Source: an uncultured Planctomycetota bacterium
GTDB taxonomy: Bacteria > Planctomycetota > Phycisphaerae > UBA1845 > UTPLA1
DNA length: 64,000 bases
Reading direction: 5' to 3'
Assembly (NCBI GenBank): GCA_900696465.1
Contig: CAADGE010000032.1
Coordinates: forward strand, 1-64,000
Positions 56,704-64,000 of this stretch are shown here, one piece after another. The position numbers and the translations under genes were made by a program. Position 1 is the first letter of the stretch, and each line of letters starts with the position of its first letter. Under the pieces are notes generated by a model, which made no database searches, was not told the origin of the DNA, and worked only from the letters and a program-made list of their open reading frames with translations.

Positions 56704-58218
56704 ATGTCGGATACTCCGCAGCATGTAACGCCGGGCGCGATGCCGACGGCGGACACAAAGCCGATATCGCTGCACGACGGCGAAACCCCGCGCCATCTGA
56801 GTGCCGCATTGATGGCCCTGCTCCTGGCCGCATACGGACTGGGTATGGCGCGCGACTTGTCCGCGCCCTGGATCGGCCTTCACGACTGGAACGGTGCGTT
56901 CTACTCGCAGCTCGCACGAAACATGATCCGCTACCCGTTCGAGGATCATCGCGCCATGCCGCTCGTCGCGGTCGGCGATGCCGCACCGGCGAATGAGCGA
57001 TCGATCTATGCGACGCATCCCGCAGGACTGGTCTGGCTGCTGGCCGCTGCGTTTCGAATTGCGGGCGAAAGCGAAGCCGTCGGCCGGGCTGTGGCGATCT
57101 TTGCATCACTCATGGCCATGTTGCTCTGGATCGATCGGGTTCGACGTCGCCACGATCGTGAGACCGCGCTGTTGACCGGACTGATCTACGCTGTCCTGCC
57201 GCTGTCTGTGTACTACGGGCGGATGGTCAATCATGAGGCCTTCTGCCTGCTTGCAATGACTCTGGCCCTGGCCTTCTGGGATCGATGGAATCTGTTAAAA
57301 GGGCGTGTTTCCGGTCGATTGCTCGCCGCCGTCGGCTGGTGCGCAGCGGTGCTCCTGGGGATCATGATCGACTGGCCGATGATGCTCTTCGCGGGCCTGT
57401 TCTGCCTCCATGCAAGCTGGCATTGGAATACCGGCCGAATCCCCGGCAGTCGGCTCATCTGCTGCTGGGCCGTCTTCATCGGCGGCGTCCTGCTGGTGCT
57501 CCTGCACATGGTCTATGGCGGCCTCGAAGGTCGATGGGCGGACCTGATCGCCATCTTCACCTCACGGACGACGCCGGCTGCCGCCGGTCTGGCGGCCCGT
57601 GCCTGGTCACATACGATCGAGAACTTCACGCTGCCGGTGCTGGCCCTGGCCGCGATTCACCTGCTCTACGGCGCGCAGCATCTCCTTCGCCGATCCCGCC
57701 TGCCCACAGCCAGACGTGGTGACTTGCCGCTGGCGTCCGGCGACGCTGCCTGGGTGCTTCATGCCACAGGTGTCATATGGCTGGCACTCTTCTTACGACA
57801 ATATCAGATGCATCAGTACTGGGTGTTTTACCTGGGTCCGGCTGTCGCCCTCGCCGCAGCACGGGGGCTGCTCCTCCTGCGCGATCTGGCCGGCCGCGCC
57901 GGTACAAGAACCGCACACGGCATCGCAGGTGTGCTGGTGCTGCTGATTCTCTACGCCGGCACGGACGGCAGCGATGCAATTTTTCGCCGCATCCAATGCC
58001 CGCCGGAATACATCGCCGTCTGGAAGTTTCTGCGCGAAGCGACGCCGCCGGATCAGATCGTGGAACTGCCCTGGAACCCGATTCAGACCGAAACCTTCGG
58101 CGGTTACACCTTTCGCAACATCACGCCCCCGCAACTGGCCTACTACCTTGATCGCGCCTTCGCGTATCACCCTTCGCCATCATCCTCAGCCCCTCCATCT
58201 TCGAATCTTCCCGATTGA
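56704..58218 (+). CDS. Membrane glycosyltransferase of the GT-C (PMT/ArnT) superfamily, candidate
   Basis: The 504-residue protein has about ten membrane helices. The first periplasmic loop carries HDWNGAFYSQLARNMIRY and YATHPAGLVWLLAAAFRIAG, which match the GT-C pattern of an acidic residue in loop 1 followed by an H-x-P motif. This family transfers sugars from polyprenyl phosphate donors to lipids, proteins or glycans outside the membrane. Substrate is unknown. ATG 56704, with GAGGATG upstream, is chosen over 56659. It lies alone after the divergent maf gene. Confidence 0.75.
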   Translation: MSDTPQHVTPGAMPTADTKPISLHDGETPRHLSAALMALLLAAYGLGMARDLSAPWIGLHDWNGAFYSQLARNMIRYPFEDHRAMPLVAVGDAAPANERSIYATHPAGLVWLLAAAFRIAGESEAVGRAVAIFASLMAMLLWIDRVRRRHDRETALLTGLIYAVLPLSVYYGRMVNHEAFCLLAMTLALAFWDRWNLLKGRVSGRLLAAVGWCAAVLLGIMIDWPMMLFAGLFCLHASWHWNTGRIPGSRLICCWAVFIGGVLLVLLHMVYGGLEGRWADLIAIFTSRTTPAAAGLAARAWSHTIENFTLPVLALAAIHLLYGAQHLLRRSRLPTARRGDLPLASGDAAWVLHATGVIWLALFLRQYQMHQYWVFYLGPAVALAAARGLLLLRDLAGRAGTRTAHGIAGVLVLLILYAGTDGSDAIFRRIQCPPEYIAVWKFLREATPPDQIVELPWNPIQTETFGGYTFRNITPPQLAYYLDRAFAYHPSPSSSAPPSSNLPD

Positions 58219-58543
58219 ACGGCTGGATCAGTGCCCGAATTGACCGGAATCGTCAATTCATGAGCAACTCCGTCGCGTTCCCACAGATACAAGCGAATCC
58301 AACGGCCTCTAGGGGCACATCTCGATGACATTAAGTGATTGTAAATGAATAACTTATATGCCTACCAAGCGCAGGCATGCAACCAACGCTTTCCACACGG
58401 ACCGAAAGCGCTACTGGCATTGACGCCGTACGCCAACGCCTTATACTGACCGGTCTTACTCGCAGGGCTGGCGCGCGACCCTCGAACCAGGCGACCGTCG
58501 TGCTGGGCCGTGGCGGCAAATTGCGGACGCGCATCGGCACCGT
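58219..58543. other. Intergenic region before the tRNA-Thr/tuf transcription unit
   Basis: This AT-richer 325-bp stretch carries no gene. It contains the strong promoter described at 58420-58447; otherwise nothing clear is seen. No terminator for the glycosyltransferase was found. Confidence 0.6.
58420..58447 (+). promoter_or_regulatory. Sigma-70-type promoter for tRNA-Thr and tuf
   Basis: TTGACG and TATACT are separated by 16 bases, a near-consensus housekeeping promoter. The predicted start of transcription near 58454 is about 90 bases upstream of tRNA-Thr. Confidence 0.8.
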
Positions 58544-58615
<72 letters not shown>

Positions 58616-58913
58616 TTATTGAAAGCTGCGCCGGCCAGATGACGGACGGACGCGTGTCTCGTTCGCAAGCCGTGCCACGTCGGCGGCTCGATCAGTGCGA
58701 GTGAGGTTCTCGCGGACGCGCCAGTCACGGGTCGTCGCCCCCGAGTATTGTATCAACGCCGTTTGATCGGACGGGTGAATGGGACCGAACGTCGGCTGTA
58801 AAAGCCGTCGATTGGTCGGCTCGTCCGTGATGTTTGTCGTGAATCGAGTGGAATCGGTTGTTTAACGGAGACTTCCAACCAGACTTCAGGTAGGACGCGG
58901 AGGAATCGCTGGC

Positions 58914-60122
58914 ATGGCCAAGGAAAAATTTGAACGAAAGAAACCACACGTAAACGTCGGCACGATCGGCCACGTCGACCATGGCAAGACCACGTTGACC
59001 GCAGCGATCACCGCGGTGCAGGCGGCCAAGGGCCTTGCCAAGTTCAAGGCCTACGACGAAGTCGCCAAGGCCTCCGAGAAGGACGGCCGGCGCGACCCGA
59101 CGAAGATTCTGACCATCGCAACGAGCCACGTGGAATACGAGTCGGAGAATCGCCACTATGCACACGTCGACTGTCCCGGTCACGCCGATTATGTGAAGAA
59201 CATGATCACCGGCGCAGCCCAGATGGACGGCGCTATTCTCGTCGTCAGCGCAGCAGACGGCCCGATGCCCCAGACGCGCGAGCACGTCCTGCTGGCCCGC
59301 CAGGTCAACGTGCCCGCCCTCGTCGTCTTCCTGAACAAGGTCGACCTGCTCGACGACCCCGAGTTGCTCGAACTCGTCGAGCTGGAGGTCCGTGAGCTGC
59401 TCAACAAGTACGGCTTCCCCGGTGACAACACGCCGATCATCCGCGGTCAGGCCAATGCGGCCCTGGCCAATCCCAAGGACCCGAAGGCGATCGAGTGCAT
59501 CAACAAGCTCATGGAAGCGCTCGACACCTTCATCCCCGAGCCGGTCCGCGATTCTGACAAGCCCTTCCTGATGCCTGTCGAAGACGTCTTCAGCATCAAG
59601 GGCCGCGGCACGGTCGGCACCGGCCGAATCGAGCGCGGCATCATCAAGGTCGGCGAGGAAGTCGAGATCATCGGACTCGCCAAGGAAACGCGCAAGACCG
59701 TCGTCACCGGCGTCGAAATGTTCAACAAGACGCTGGACGAAGGCCACCCCGGCGACAACGTCGGCCTGCTCCTCCGCGGTGTGGAAAAGGAAGAACTCGA
59801 GCGCGGCCAGGTGCTCGCCAAGCCCGGCTCCATCACCCCGCACACCCGGTTCGAGGCCGAGGTGTACGTGCTGACCAAGGAAGAGGGCGGCCGGCACACG
59901 CCGTTCTTCAACAATTACCGCCCGCAGCTCTACGTCCGAACGACGGACGTGACCGGCAGTCTGAAGTTGCTCGGGGGCGCCGAGATGTGCATGCCCGGCG
60001 ACAACGTAACACTGGAAGTGACCCTGATCTCCCCGATCGCTCTGGAAGAGGGTGTCCGCTTCGCTGTCCGCGAGGGCGGTCGAACGGTCGGATCGGGCGT
60101 GGTCACGAAGGTTCTCGAATAA
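58914..60122 (+). CDS. tuf: Elongation factor Tu
   Basis: EF-Tu delivers aminoacyl-tRNA to the ribosome. The 402-residue protein has all GTPase motifs: [10 protein letters not shown] (G1), DCPGHADY (G3), NKVD (G4) and [13 protein letters not shown], and the C-terminal domains with [26 protein letters not shown] and [16 protein letters not shown]. The length includes a short insertion of the kind [17 protein letters not shown] in the switch region. GGAGG lies upstream of ATG 58914. It is followed by rpmG, 105 bp downstream. Confidence 0.99.
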   Translation: MAKEKFERKKPHVNVGTIGHVDHGKTTLTAAITAVQAAKGLAKFKAYDEVAKASEKDGRRDPTKILTIATSHVEYESENRHYAHVDCPGHADYVKNMITGAAQMDGAILVVSAADGPMPQTREHVLLARQVNVPALVVFLNKVDLLDDPELLELVELEVRELLNKYGFPGDNTPIIRGQANAALANPKDPKAIECINKLMEALDTFIPEPVRDSDKPFLMPVEDVFSIKGRGTVGTGRIERGIIKVGEEVEIIGLAKETRKTVVTGVEMFNKTLDEGHPGDNVGLLLRGVEKEELERGQVLAKPGSITPHTRFEAEVYVLTKEEGGRHTPFFNNYRPQLYVRTTDVTGSLKLLGGAEMCMPGDNVTLEVTLISPIALEEGVRFAVREGGRTVGSGVVTKVLE

Positions 60123-60227
60123 GGACCTTCACTACAATAGATACCGAAGCTGACGGCCGGATCGTCGGGTCCCGACATGGGGCCTTCCGGTCCGGCTGGC
60201 TGGCTTCCGATAGAGCGGAATGAACCA

Positions 60228-60404
60228 ATGGCCAAGTCAAGCAAACGTGAGTGGGTCTGGCTGGAATGCACTGAGACGGGGGATCTTAATTATCGCACGA
60301 CGATCAACGTCCTGCAGGGCATTCCCGAGAAGCTCAAAGCCGGACTGAAGAAGTATTGTCCGCAGCTTCGCCGGCATACGCTCCATAAGATCAAGCGGAA
60401 GTGA
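60228..60404 (+). CDS. rpmG: 50S ribosomal protein L33
   Basis: This 58-residue protein carries the L33 core WLECTETGDLNYRTTINV and KKYCPQLRRHTLHKIKRK. Only one cysteine remains of each zinc-binding pair (LECTE and KYCPQ), so it is a form without a full Zn ribbon. ATG 60228 (MAKSSKREW) is chosen over 60177. It sits between tuf and tRNA-Trp, as in many bacteria. Confidence 0.95.
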   Translation: MAKSSKREWVWLECTETGDLNYRTTINVLQGIPEKLKAGLKKYCPQLRRHTLHKIKRK

Positions 60405-60481
60405 CCAGTAAAGGTCCAAGAGGCTCAGGAACCAGGGGTCAGGTAGGCACAAGTGACAACAGACCCTCGGTCCCTTCTTTT

Positions 60482-60554
60482 AGGAGCGTAGCTCAATTGG
60501 CAGAGCACCGGTTTCCAAAACCGGCGGTTGGGGGTTCGAGTCCCTCCGCTCCTG
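60482..60554 (+). tRNA. tRNA-Trp (CCA anticodon)
   Basis: A cloverleaf is formed by acceptor AGGAGCG/CGCTCCT, D-arm AGCTCAATTGGCAGAGC, anticodon stem CCGGT/ACCGG with loop TTCCAAA (anticodon CCA), and T-arm GGGGGTTCGAGTCCCTC, with G as discriminator. It is directly upstream of secE, the common bacterial order. Confidence 0.97.
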
Positions 60555-60705
60555 TCCTGCAAGCTCGCCTTTGACGGCGCGTGACGGAATTCAGGCAGCG
60601 GATCAGGGTGCCGATATGGCCAAGCGTGACGATAAAACATCCAGACGGTCCGAGGGCTCCGAGGGGAGTACGGCCCTGGCCGACCGGCAGACGAAGGAGT
60701 CTTCC

Positions 60706-61230
60706 ATGGCCGATGTGGCCGCCAATGAGCGAAATCGCAATCAACCCCTCGACAGTGGCTCGGCTGAAGAGTCTGTTTCGCGCGAAGTGCGCGGCGGCTT
60801 TTTCGACATTTACAAGCCGTCTCAGGGCTACCACACACGCGTCTGGACCGGTGTCGCCGCGGGCGCGATGATCTGCTGGTTCGCACACTTTCTCTATGAG
60901 AAGTTTGAGCTGGTCGGCTCCGGCGCCAAGACGCAGTACATCCAGGTCGGCGTCGCCGTCGCGACGATCGTCAGTCTCGGCCTACTGACCTACTGGCTCC
61001 TGGCTCTCAACCGCCGGGTGTGCGACTTTCTCATCGCCACCGAAGGCGAAATGAAAAAGGTCAACTGGACGAGCCGCAAGGAAATCTTCGGCTCCACCAA
61101 AGTGGTCATCTTCGTCCTGATCTTCATGAGCATCGTGCTCTTCGTCGTGGATGTGCTGTTCATGCTGTTCTTCAACGCCATCGGCGTCCTCAAGACCGGC
61201 GTGACCGGTGTCATCGGGGATCTGTTCTGA
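60706..61230 (+). CDS. secE: Preprotein translocase subunit SecE with extra membrane helices
   Basis: SecE stabilises SecY in the Sec channel. The 174-residue protein ends with the conserved SecE core: an amphipathic segment EGEMKKVNWTSRKEIFGSTK and a last membrane helix (VVIFVLIFMSIVLFVVDVLFM). Two more helices precede it (WTGVAAGAMICWFAHFLY and YIQVGVAVATIVSLGLLTY), so there are three instead of the usual one. ATG 60706 has AAGGAG 7 bases upstream; ATG 60616 is a possible longer form. The stop overlaps the nusG start. Confidence 0.93.
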   Translation: MADVAANERNRNQPLDSGSAEESVSREVRGGFFDIYKPSQGYHTRVWTGVAAGAMICWFAHFLYEKFELVGSGAKTQYIQVGVAVATIVSLGLLTYWLLALNRRVCDFLIATEGEMKKVNWTSRKEIFGSTKVVIFVLIFMSIVLFVVDVLFMLFFNAIGVLKTGVTGVIGDLF

Positions 61231-61958
61231 TGATCGAATCCCAGGAAGATGGAGTCCGAGTGATGAGCGACGTGGCGCCGATGGATCACAATCACGAGAT
61301 GGGCGACGACGGCGCGCCGCCACCCGAGACCGATACGGCCGCATCTGCGGAGACGGCCCCGGAAGCGGCCGCCCCGGCCCGCAGCAAGCCGGCTACCGGC
61401 GGGCGCTCGATGCAGTGGTATGTGCTGCGCGTCGCCAGCAACTGCGAGGACCGCGTCTGCGAGGCCCTAACTCGCAAGGTCAAGATCGAGCATCTCGACG
61501 ACCGCATCGGCCGTATCCTCGTGCCCACGCAGCGTGAGAAGCGGATGCGCGGCGGCGTCGCCCGGGTCTTTGATCGCAAGCTCTACCCCGGTTACGTCTT
61601 CGTGGAGATGGCCACCGAGGAGGACGGCAGCATCCCCGAGGATGTCTGGTTTCTCGTCCGCGAGACGATGAGCGTCGGCGATTTCATCGGCTCCGACGGC
61701 AAGCCGACCGCCATGAAGCCCCACGACGTCGAGAAGATGCTCGCCGTCGTCGAGAAGTCCGCCGAGCAGCCCACGCTGGCAGGCATGGCCGGCATGAAGA
61801 AAGGCGACGCGATCAAGGTCAAGGAAGGCCCGTTTGAGAATTTTGAAGGCGAAATCGACGAGGTCTTCCCGGACAAGGGTCAGGTTCGCGTAATCGTGAC
61901 CATCTTCGGCCGGGCCACCCCGATCGAGCTTGAATACTGGCAGATTGAACAGGCCTGA
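61230..61958 (+). CDS. nusG: Transcription termination/antitermination protein NusG
   Basis: NusG binds RNA polymerase and couples transcription with translation or Rho. The 242-residue protein has an acidic Ala/Glu-rich N-terminal extension of about 60 residues, then the NGN domain (MQWYVLRVASNCEDRVCEAL, YPGYVFVEM), and the C-terminal KOW domain (KKGDAIKVKEGPFENFEGEI). ATG 61230 overlaps the secE stop (TGATG); ATG 61263, with GGAG 8 bases upstream, is a close alternative. rplK follows 55 bp later. Confidence 0.96.
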   Translation: MIESQEDGVRVMSDVAPMDHNHEMGDDGAPPPETDTAASAETAPEAAAPARSKPATGGRSMQWYVLRVASNCEDRVCEALTRKVKIEHLDDRIGRILVPTQREKRMRGGVARVFDRKLYPGYVFVEMATEEDGSIPEDVWFLVRETMSVGDFIGSDGKPTAMKPHDVEKMLAVVEKSAEQPTLAGMAGMKKGDAIKVKEGPFENFEGEIDEVFPDKGQVRVIVTIFGRATPIELEYWQIEQA

Positions 61959-62013
61959 GCGGCCGCTGACGGCTGCGAGCGGCCGATCGGATCAACAGTG
62001 AGGCGATAACACC

Positions 62014-62448
62014 GTGGCAAAGAAGAAGAAAATCCCGACGGCGACGTTCAAGGTTCAGGGCCCTGGCGGTCAGGCGACGCCTGCTCCGCCCATCGGCCCG
62101 GCCTGCGGTCAGTATGGCGTGAACCCCGGTCAGTTCGTCCAGCAGTTCAACGAACGAACCAAGCACCTCAACGGCATGCCCGTCACCGCCGTGGTGAATG
62201 TCTATGCCGACCGTACGTTCGATTTTGTTATCAAGAGCCCGCCCGCCTCGGTGCTGCTCAAGGATGCGGCCAAGGTCGCCAAGGGCAGCGGCGTCCCGCA
62301 CAAGGAAAAGGTCGGCAAGGTCACCATGAACCAGGTCGAGGCCATCGCCAAACAAAAGCTACCCGACCTTAACTGCTTCGACATCGAAGCCGCCAAGCGC
62401 ATCGTCATGGGCACCGCCCGCAACATGGGCATCGAAGTTGAGGGCTGA
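62014..62448 (+). CDS. rplK: 50S ribosomal protein L11
   Basis: The 144-residue L11 has the N-domain motif ATPAPPIGPACGQYGVNPGQF and the rRNA-binding C-domain (KSPPASVLLKDAAKV, KVTMNQVEAIAKQKLPDLN, MGTARNMGIEV). It starts with GTG 62014 (MAKKKKI). In most bacteria rplA follows at once; here the next gene is on the opposite strand and the ribosomal cluster ends. I see no terminator between. Confidence 0.98.
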   Translation: MAKKKKIPTATFKVQGPGGQATPAPPIGPACGQYGVNPGQFVQQFNERTKHLNGMPVTAVVNVYADRTFDFVIKSPPASVLLKDAAKVAKGSGVPHKEKVGKVTMNQVEAIAKQKLPDLNCFDIEAAKRIVMGTARNMGIEVEG

Positions 62449-62542
62449 GTTGCCCACTGACCCCGCGCCCGCAATCTGCTGGCCACATTGAGCCGACACG
62501 CCCCGTCCTGAAATAACGAACATTTACACACCGGCGAAATCA

Positions 62543-63190
62543 CTACACTGTGCGCGTCGCGGAGATCTTCTTCGCAAACGATTCGCGCATGCTCTGCGCC
62601 AGCTCAGGAAGCGCAGCCAGTCGAGCGGCGAGTTCGGCGTCGATGGTCGATGCCTGCTTGAGTTGCAACAGTTTCGCCACGGTCAGGTCGGAGTGGCGAC
62701 GCTCCTGCAACACGATGTCGTCGCCCGCACGGACCTTACCCCCCGCTAACACACGGAAGTAAAAGCCGCTATAGCCGGTCTCGTAAATGGCCGAGATGGT
62801 ATTCGGGTAGTTGAGCTTGTGAGCCAGCTTGAAACACGGACCCCGCGGCTGGGAGATCTGCACGGTCGCCGATCCGATCCGAAAGACATCACCCATGCAG
62901 ACCTCGTGCTCCAGCAGGCCGACCGTGGTGAAGTTTTCGCCGAAAGCCGGAAATTCCGGCTCTGCGCCAAGCTGATCCTTCCAGAAAGCGTAGTGCTCGT
63001 GCGGATAGCAGCAGACCGCCTTGTCCGGTCCGCCGTGAACGGTATCGTCGCTCACCCGGTCACCGACCAGCCCCAACGTCGTCAGCTCGATCGGCCCTTC
63101 GACGGTGCGACGGTTGATCGCGGTGCTGTATTGCCGCCCGCCGCGCAGGACGATCTGCGGCCGGCCGATGCTGATCGCATGCACACGCAT
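62543..63190 (-). CDS. MOSC domain protein (YiiM-like)
   Basis: The 215-residue protein has a MOSC domain: GLVGDRVSDDTVHGGPDKAVCCYPHEHYAFW, GENFTTVGL, GDVFRIGSATVQISQPRGPCFKLAHK with the conserved Cys. MOSC proteins act on molybdenum-cofactor-linked reactions, such as reduction of N-hydroxylated compounds. YiiM-like length and C-terminal helical extension (DLTVAKLLQL) support that subfamily. ATG 63190 (MRVHAISIG) is preferred over 63286, which would overlap the peptidase gene. It lies 34 bp after the M3 peptidase stop. Confidence 0.88.
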   Translation of the reverse strand: MRVHAISIGRPQIVLRGGRQYSTAINRRTVEGPIELTTLGLVGDRVSDDTVHGGPDKAVCCYPHEHYAFWKDQLGAEPEFPAFGENFTTVGLLEHEVCMGDVFRIGSATVQISQPRGPCFKLAHKLNYPNTISAIYETGYSGFYFRVLAGGKVRAGDDIVLQERRHSDLTVAKLLQLKQASTIDAELAARLAALPELAQSMRESFAKKISATRTV

Positions 63191-63224
63191 GTGCAACGTG
63201 CTTCTCCGGGAGGAAACTTGCCCG

Positions 63225-64000
63225 TCACTTCGACGCCTTCGCCGCATGCTTTGCGTGCAGTTGCTCGAATTCATCGAGCAGCTCATCGAAGAGCGCCATC
63301 GTGTCCTCGATCGGGCGAGGCGTGGTCATATCCACGCCGGCCAGCATCAGTATCTCCAGCGGGTATTTACTGCTGCCTGCCGAGAGGAACTTCATCAGGC
63401 CGTCCACCGCCTCCTTCTCACCGCCGATGATCCGTCGGCCGATGTTGGTCGCGGCGCAGTGACTGGTGGCATAGGTATAGACGTAGAAATTGCTGTAGAA
63501 ATGAGGGATGCGCAGGCCCTCGGCGCCGACACAGGCGTCATTCACGCAATCGGGACCGTAGTACTTCGCCACGATCGCCGCGTACTCCTTCATGAGCAGC
63601 TCACCGGTCAGCGGCGTCCCTGATTCAGCCAGCTGGTGATAGTGCTGCTCGAACTCGGCGAACATCGTCTGCCGAAAGACCGTCGTTCGAATGCTCTCGA
63701 TCTGCTGCTGAAGGATCAGCATCCGCTGGATGTCATTTTCCGCATGGTTCAACAGGTAATGAGCGAGCAGCACCTCGTTGACTGTGCTGGCGACCTCGGC
63801 ACAGAAGGTGGCGTAGTCGCCGTAGACGATCGGCTGGTTCTTCACCGTGTACCACGAGTGCATCGCATGGCCCATCTCGTGGGCGACGGTCGAACGATCG
63901 TTCATTGTGCCGGTGTAATTCAGCAGCAGGTACGGATGCGTCAGATAGCTGCCCCAGCAGTACGCCCCGCTTCGTTTGTTCGGCGTCTCGTAAACGTCGA
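63225..64000 (-). CDS. pepF: Oligoendopeptidase F-type M3 metallopeptidase (partial at window edge)
   Basis: The C-terminal 258 residues are present; the gene runs off the right edge of the window. The zinc-binding motif HEMGHAMHSW is clear, preceded by NDRSTVA and followed by the third ligand in the EVAST region. The upstream segment reads GAYCWGSYLTHPYLLLNYTGT, typical of PepF, where GAYCxxx precedes the active site. It is a cytoplasmic oligopeptide endopeptidase. The C-terminal AKHAAKASK is short and charged. The true start lies outside. Confidence 0.93.
   Translation of the reverse strand, partial: DVYETPNKRSGAYCWGSYLTHPYLLLNYTGTMNDRSTVAHEMGHAMHSWYTVKNQPIVYGDYATFCAEVASTVNEVLLAHYLLNHAENDIQRMLILQQQIESIRTTVFRQTMFAEFEQHYHQLAESGTPLTGELLMKEYAAIVAKYYGPDCVNDACVGAEGLRIPHFYSNFYVYTYATSHCAATNIGRRIIGGEKEAVDGLMKFLSAGSSKYPLEILMLAGVDMTTPRPIEDTMALFDELLDEFEQLHAKHAAKASK

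Overview
The window looks like a GC-rich chromosome segment from a member of the Planctomycetota, probably a non-Pirellula lineage near the Phycisphaerae. The evidence is secreted proteins with repeated DCNxNGxPDEC calcium-binding units and dockerin-like pairs, a PEP-CTERM anchor, a Ser/Thr kinase with one C-terminal membrane helix, a 3-helix SecE, and a nearly complete mur/fts cluster with a meso-DAP-type MurE (so peptidoglycan and a Gram-negative envelope). The organism assignment is inferred from protein families only.

Layout. 1-3482: a heptanucleotide tandem repeat, a PEP-CTERM protein and a large secreted repeat protein. 3538-16175: an electron-transfer block with two multiheme lipoproteins on the minus strand (4 and 8 CXXCH), then on the plus strand an outer-membrane beta-barrel, an NHL-propeller lipoprotein and an 11-CXXCH cytochrome joined by ATGA overlaps, then the System II cytochrome c maturation pair ResB/CcsA. 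Together these resemble a porin-cytochrome conduit with its own haem-attachment machinery. 16810-20000: a Ser/Thr kinase followed by a RAYT-like transposase gene flanked by, and interrupted in frame by, copies of a 110-bp palindromic element. 20104-27570: a Kelch protein, then pdhA-pdhB-pdhC with an ECF sigma gene directly downstream, and a HEAT-repeat protein.

27810-37382: an accessory region with an HNH nuclease, a truncated gene duplicate, a frameshifted gene, small lipoproteins and a 1367-residue glycine-rich secreted protein. 37383-45502: pyruvate phosphate dikinase, an orphan DNA methyltransferase overlapping a PAS-Fis regulator, a pseudopilin overlapping MqnD (futalosine menaquinone pathway), a GNAT enzyme and a 59-residue Phe/Gly-rich ORF. 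45676-54447: division and cell-wall cluster in transcription order rsmH, LysM protein, ftsL, ftsI, murE, murF, mraY. 54672-58218: SpoIIE-type phosphatase, Maf, membrane glycosyltransferase. 58420-62448: promoter, tRNA-Thr, tuf, rpmG, tRNA-Trp, secE, nusG, rplK. The window ends with a MOSC protein and a partial M3-family oligopeptidase.

The strongest candidates for something new are the 110-bp palindromic element that sits in frame inside the transposase gene next to it, and the compact beta-barrel/NHL/multiheme cytochrome locus. Two genes (Kelch, and 30057-30711) each look broken by one base in an A/T homopolymer, which may be assembly error. Database searches could not be run, so function calls rest on visible motifs and recalled family knowledge.
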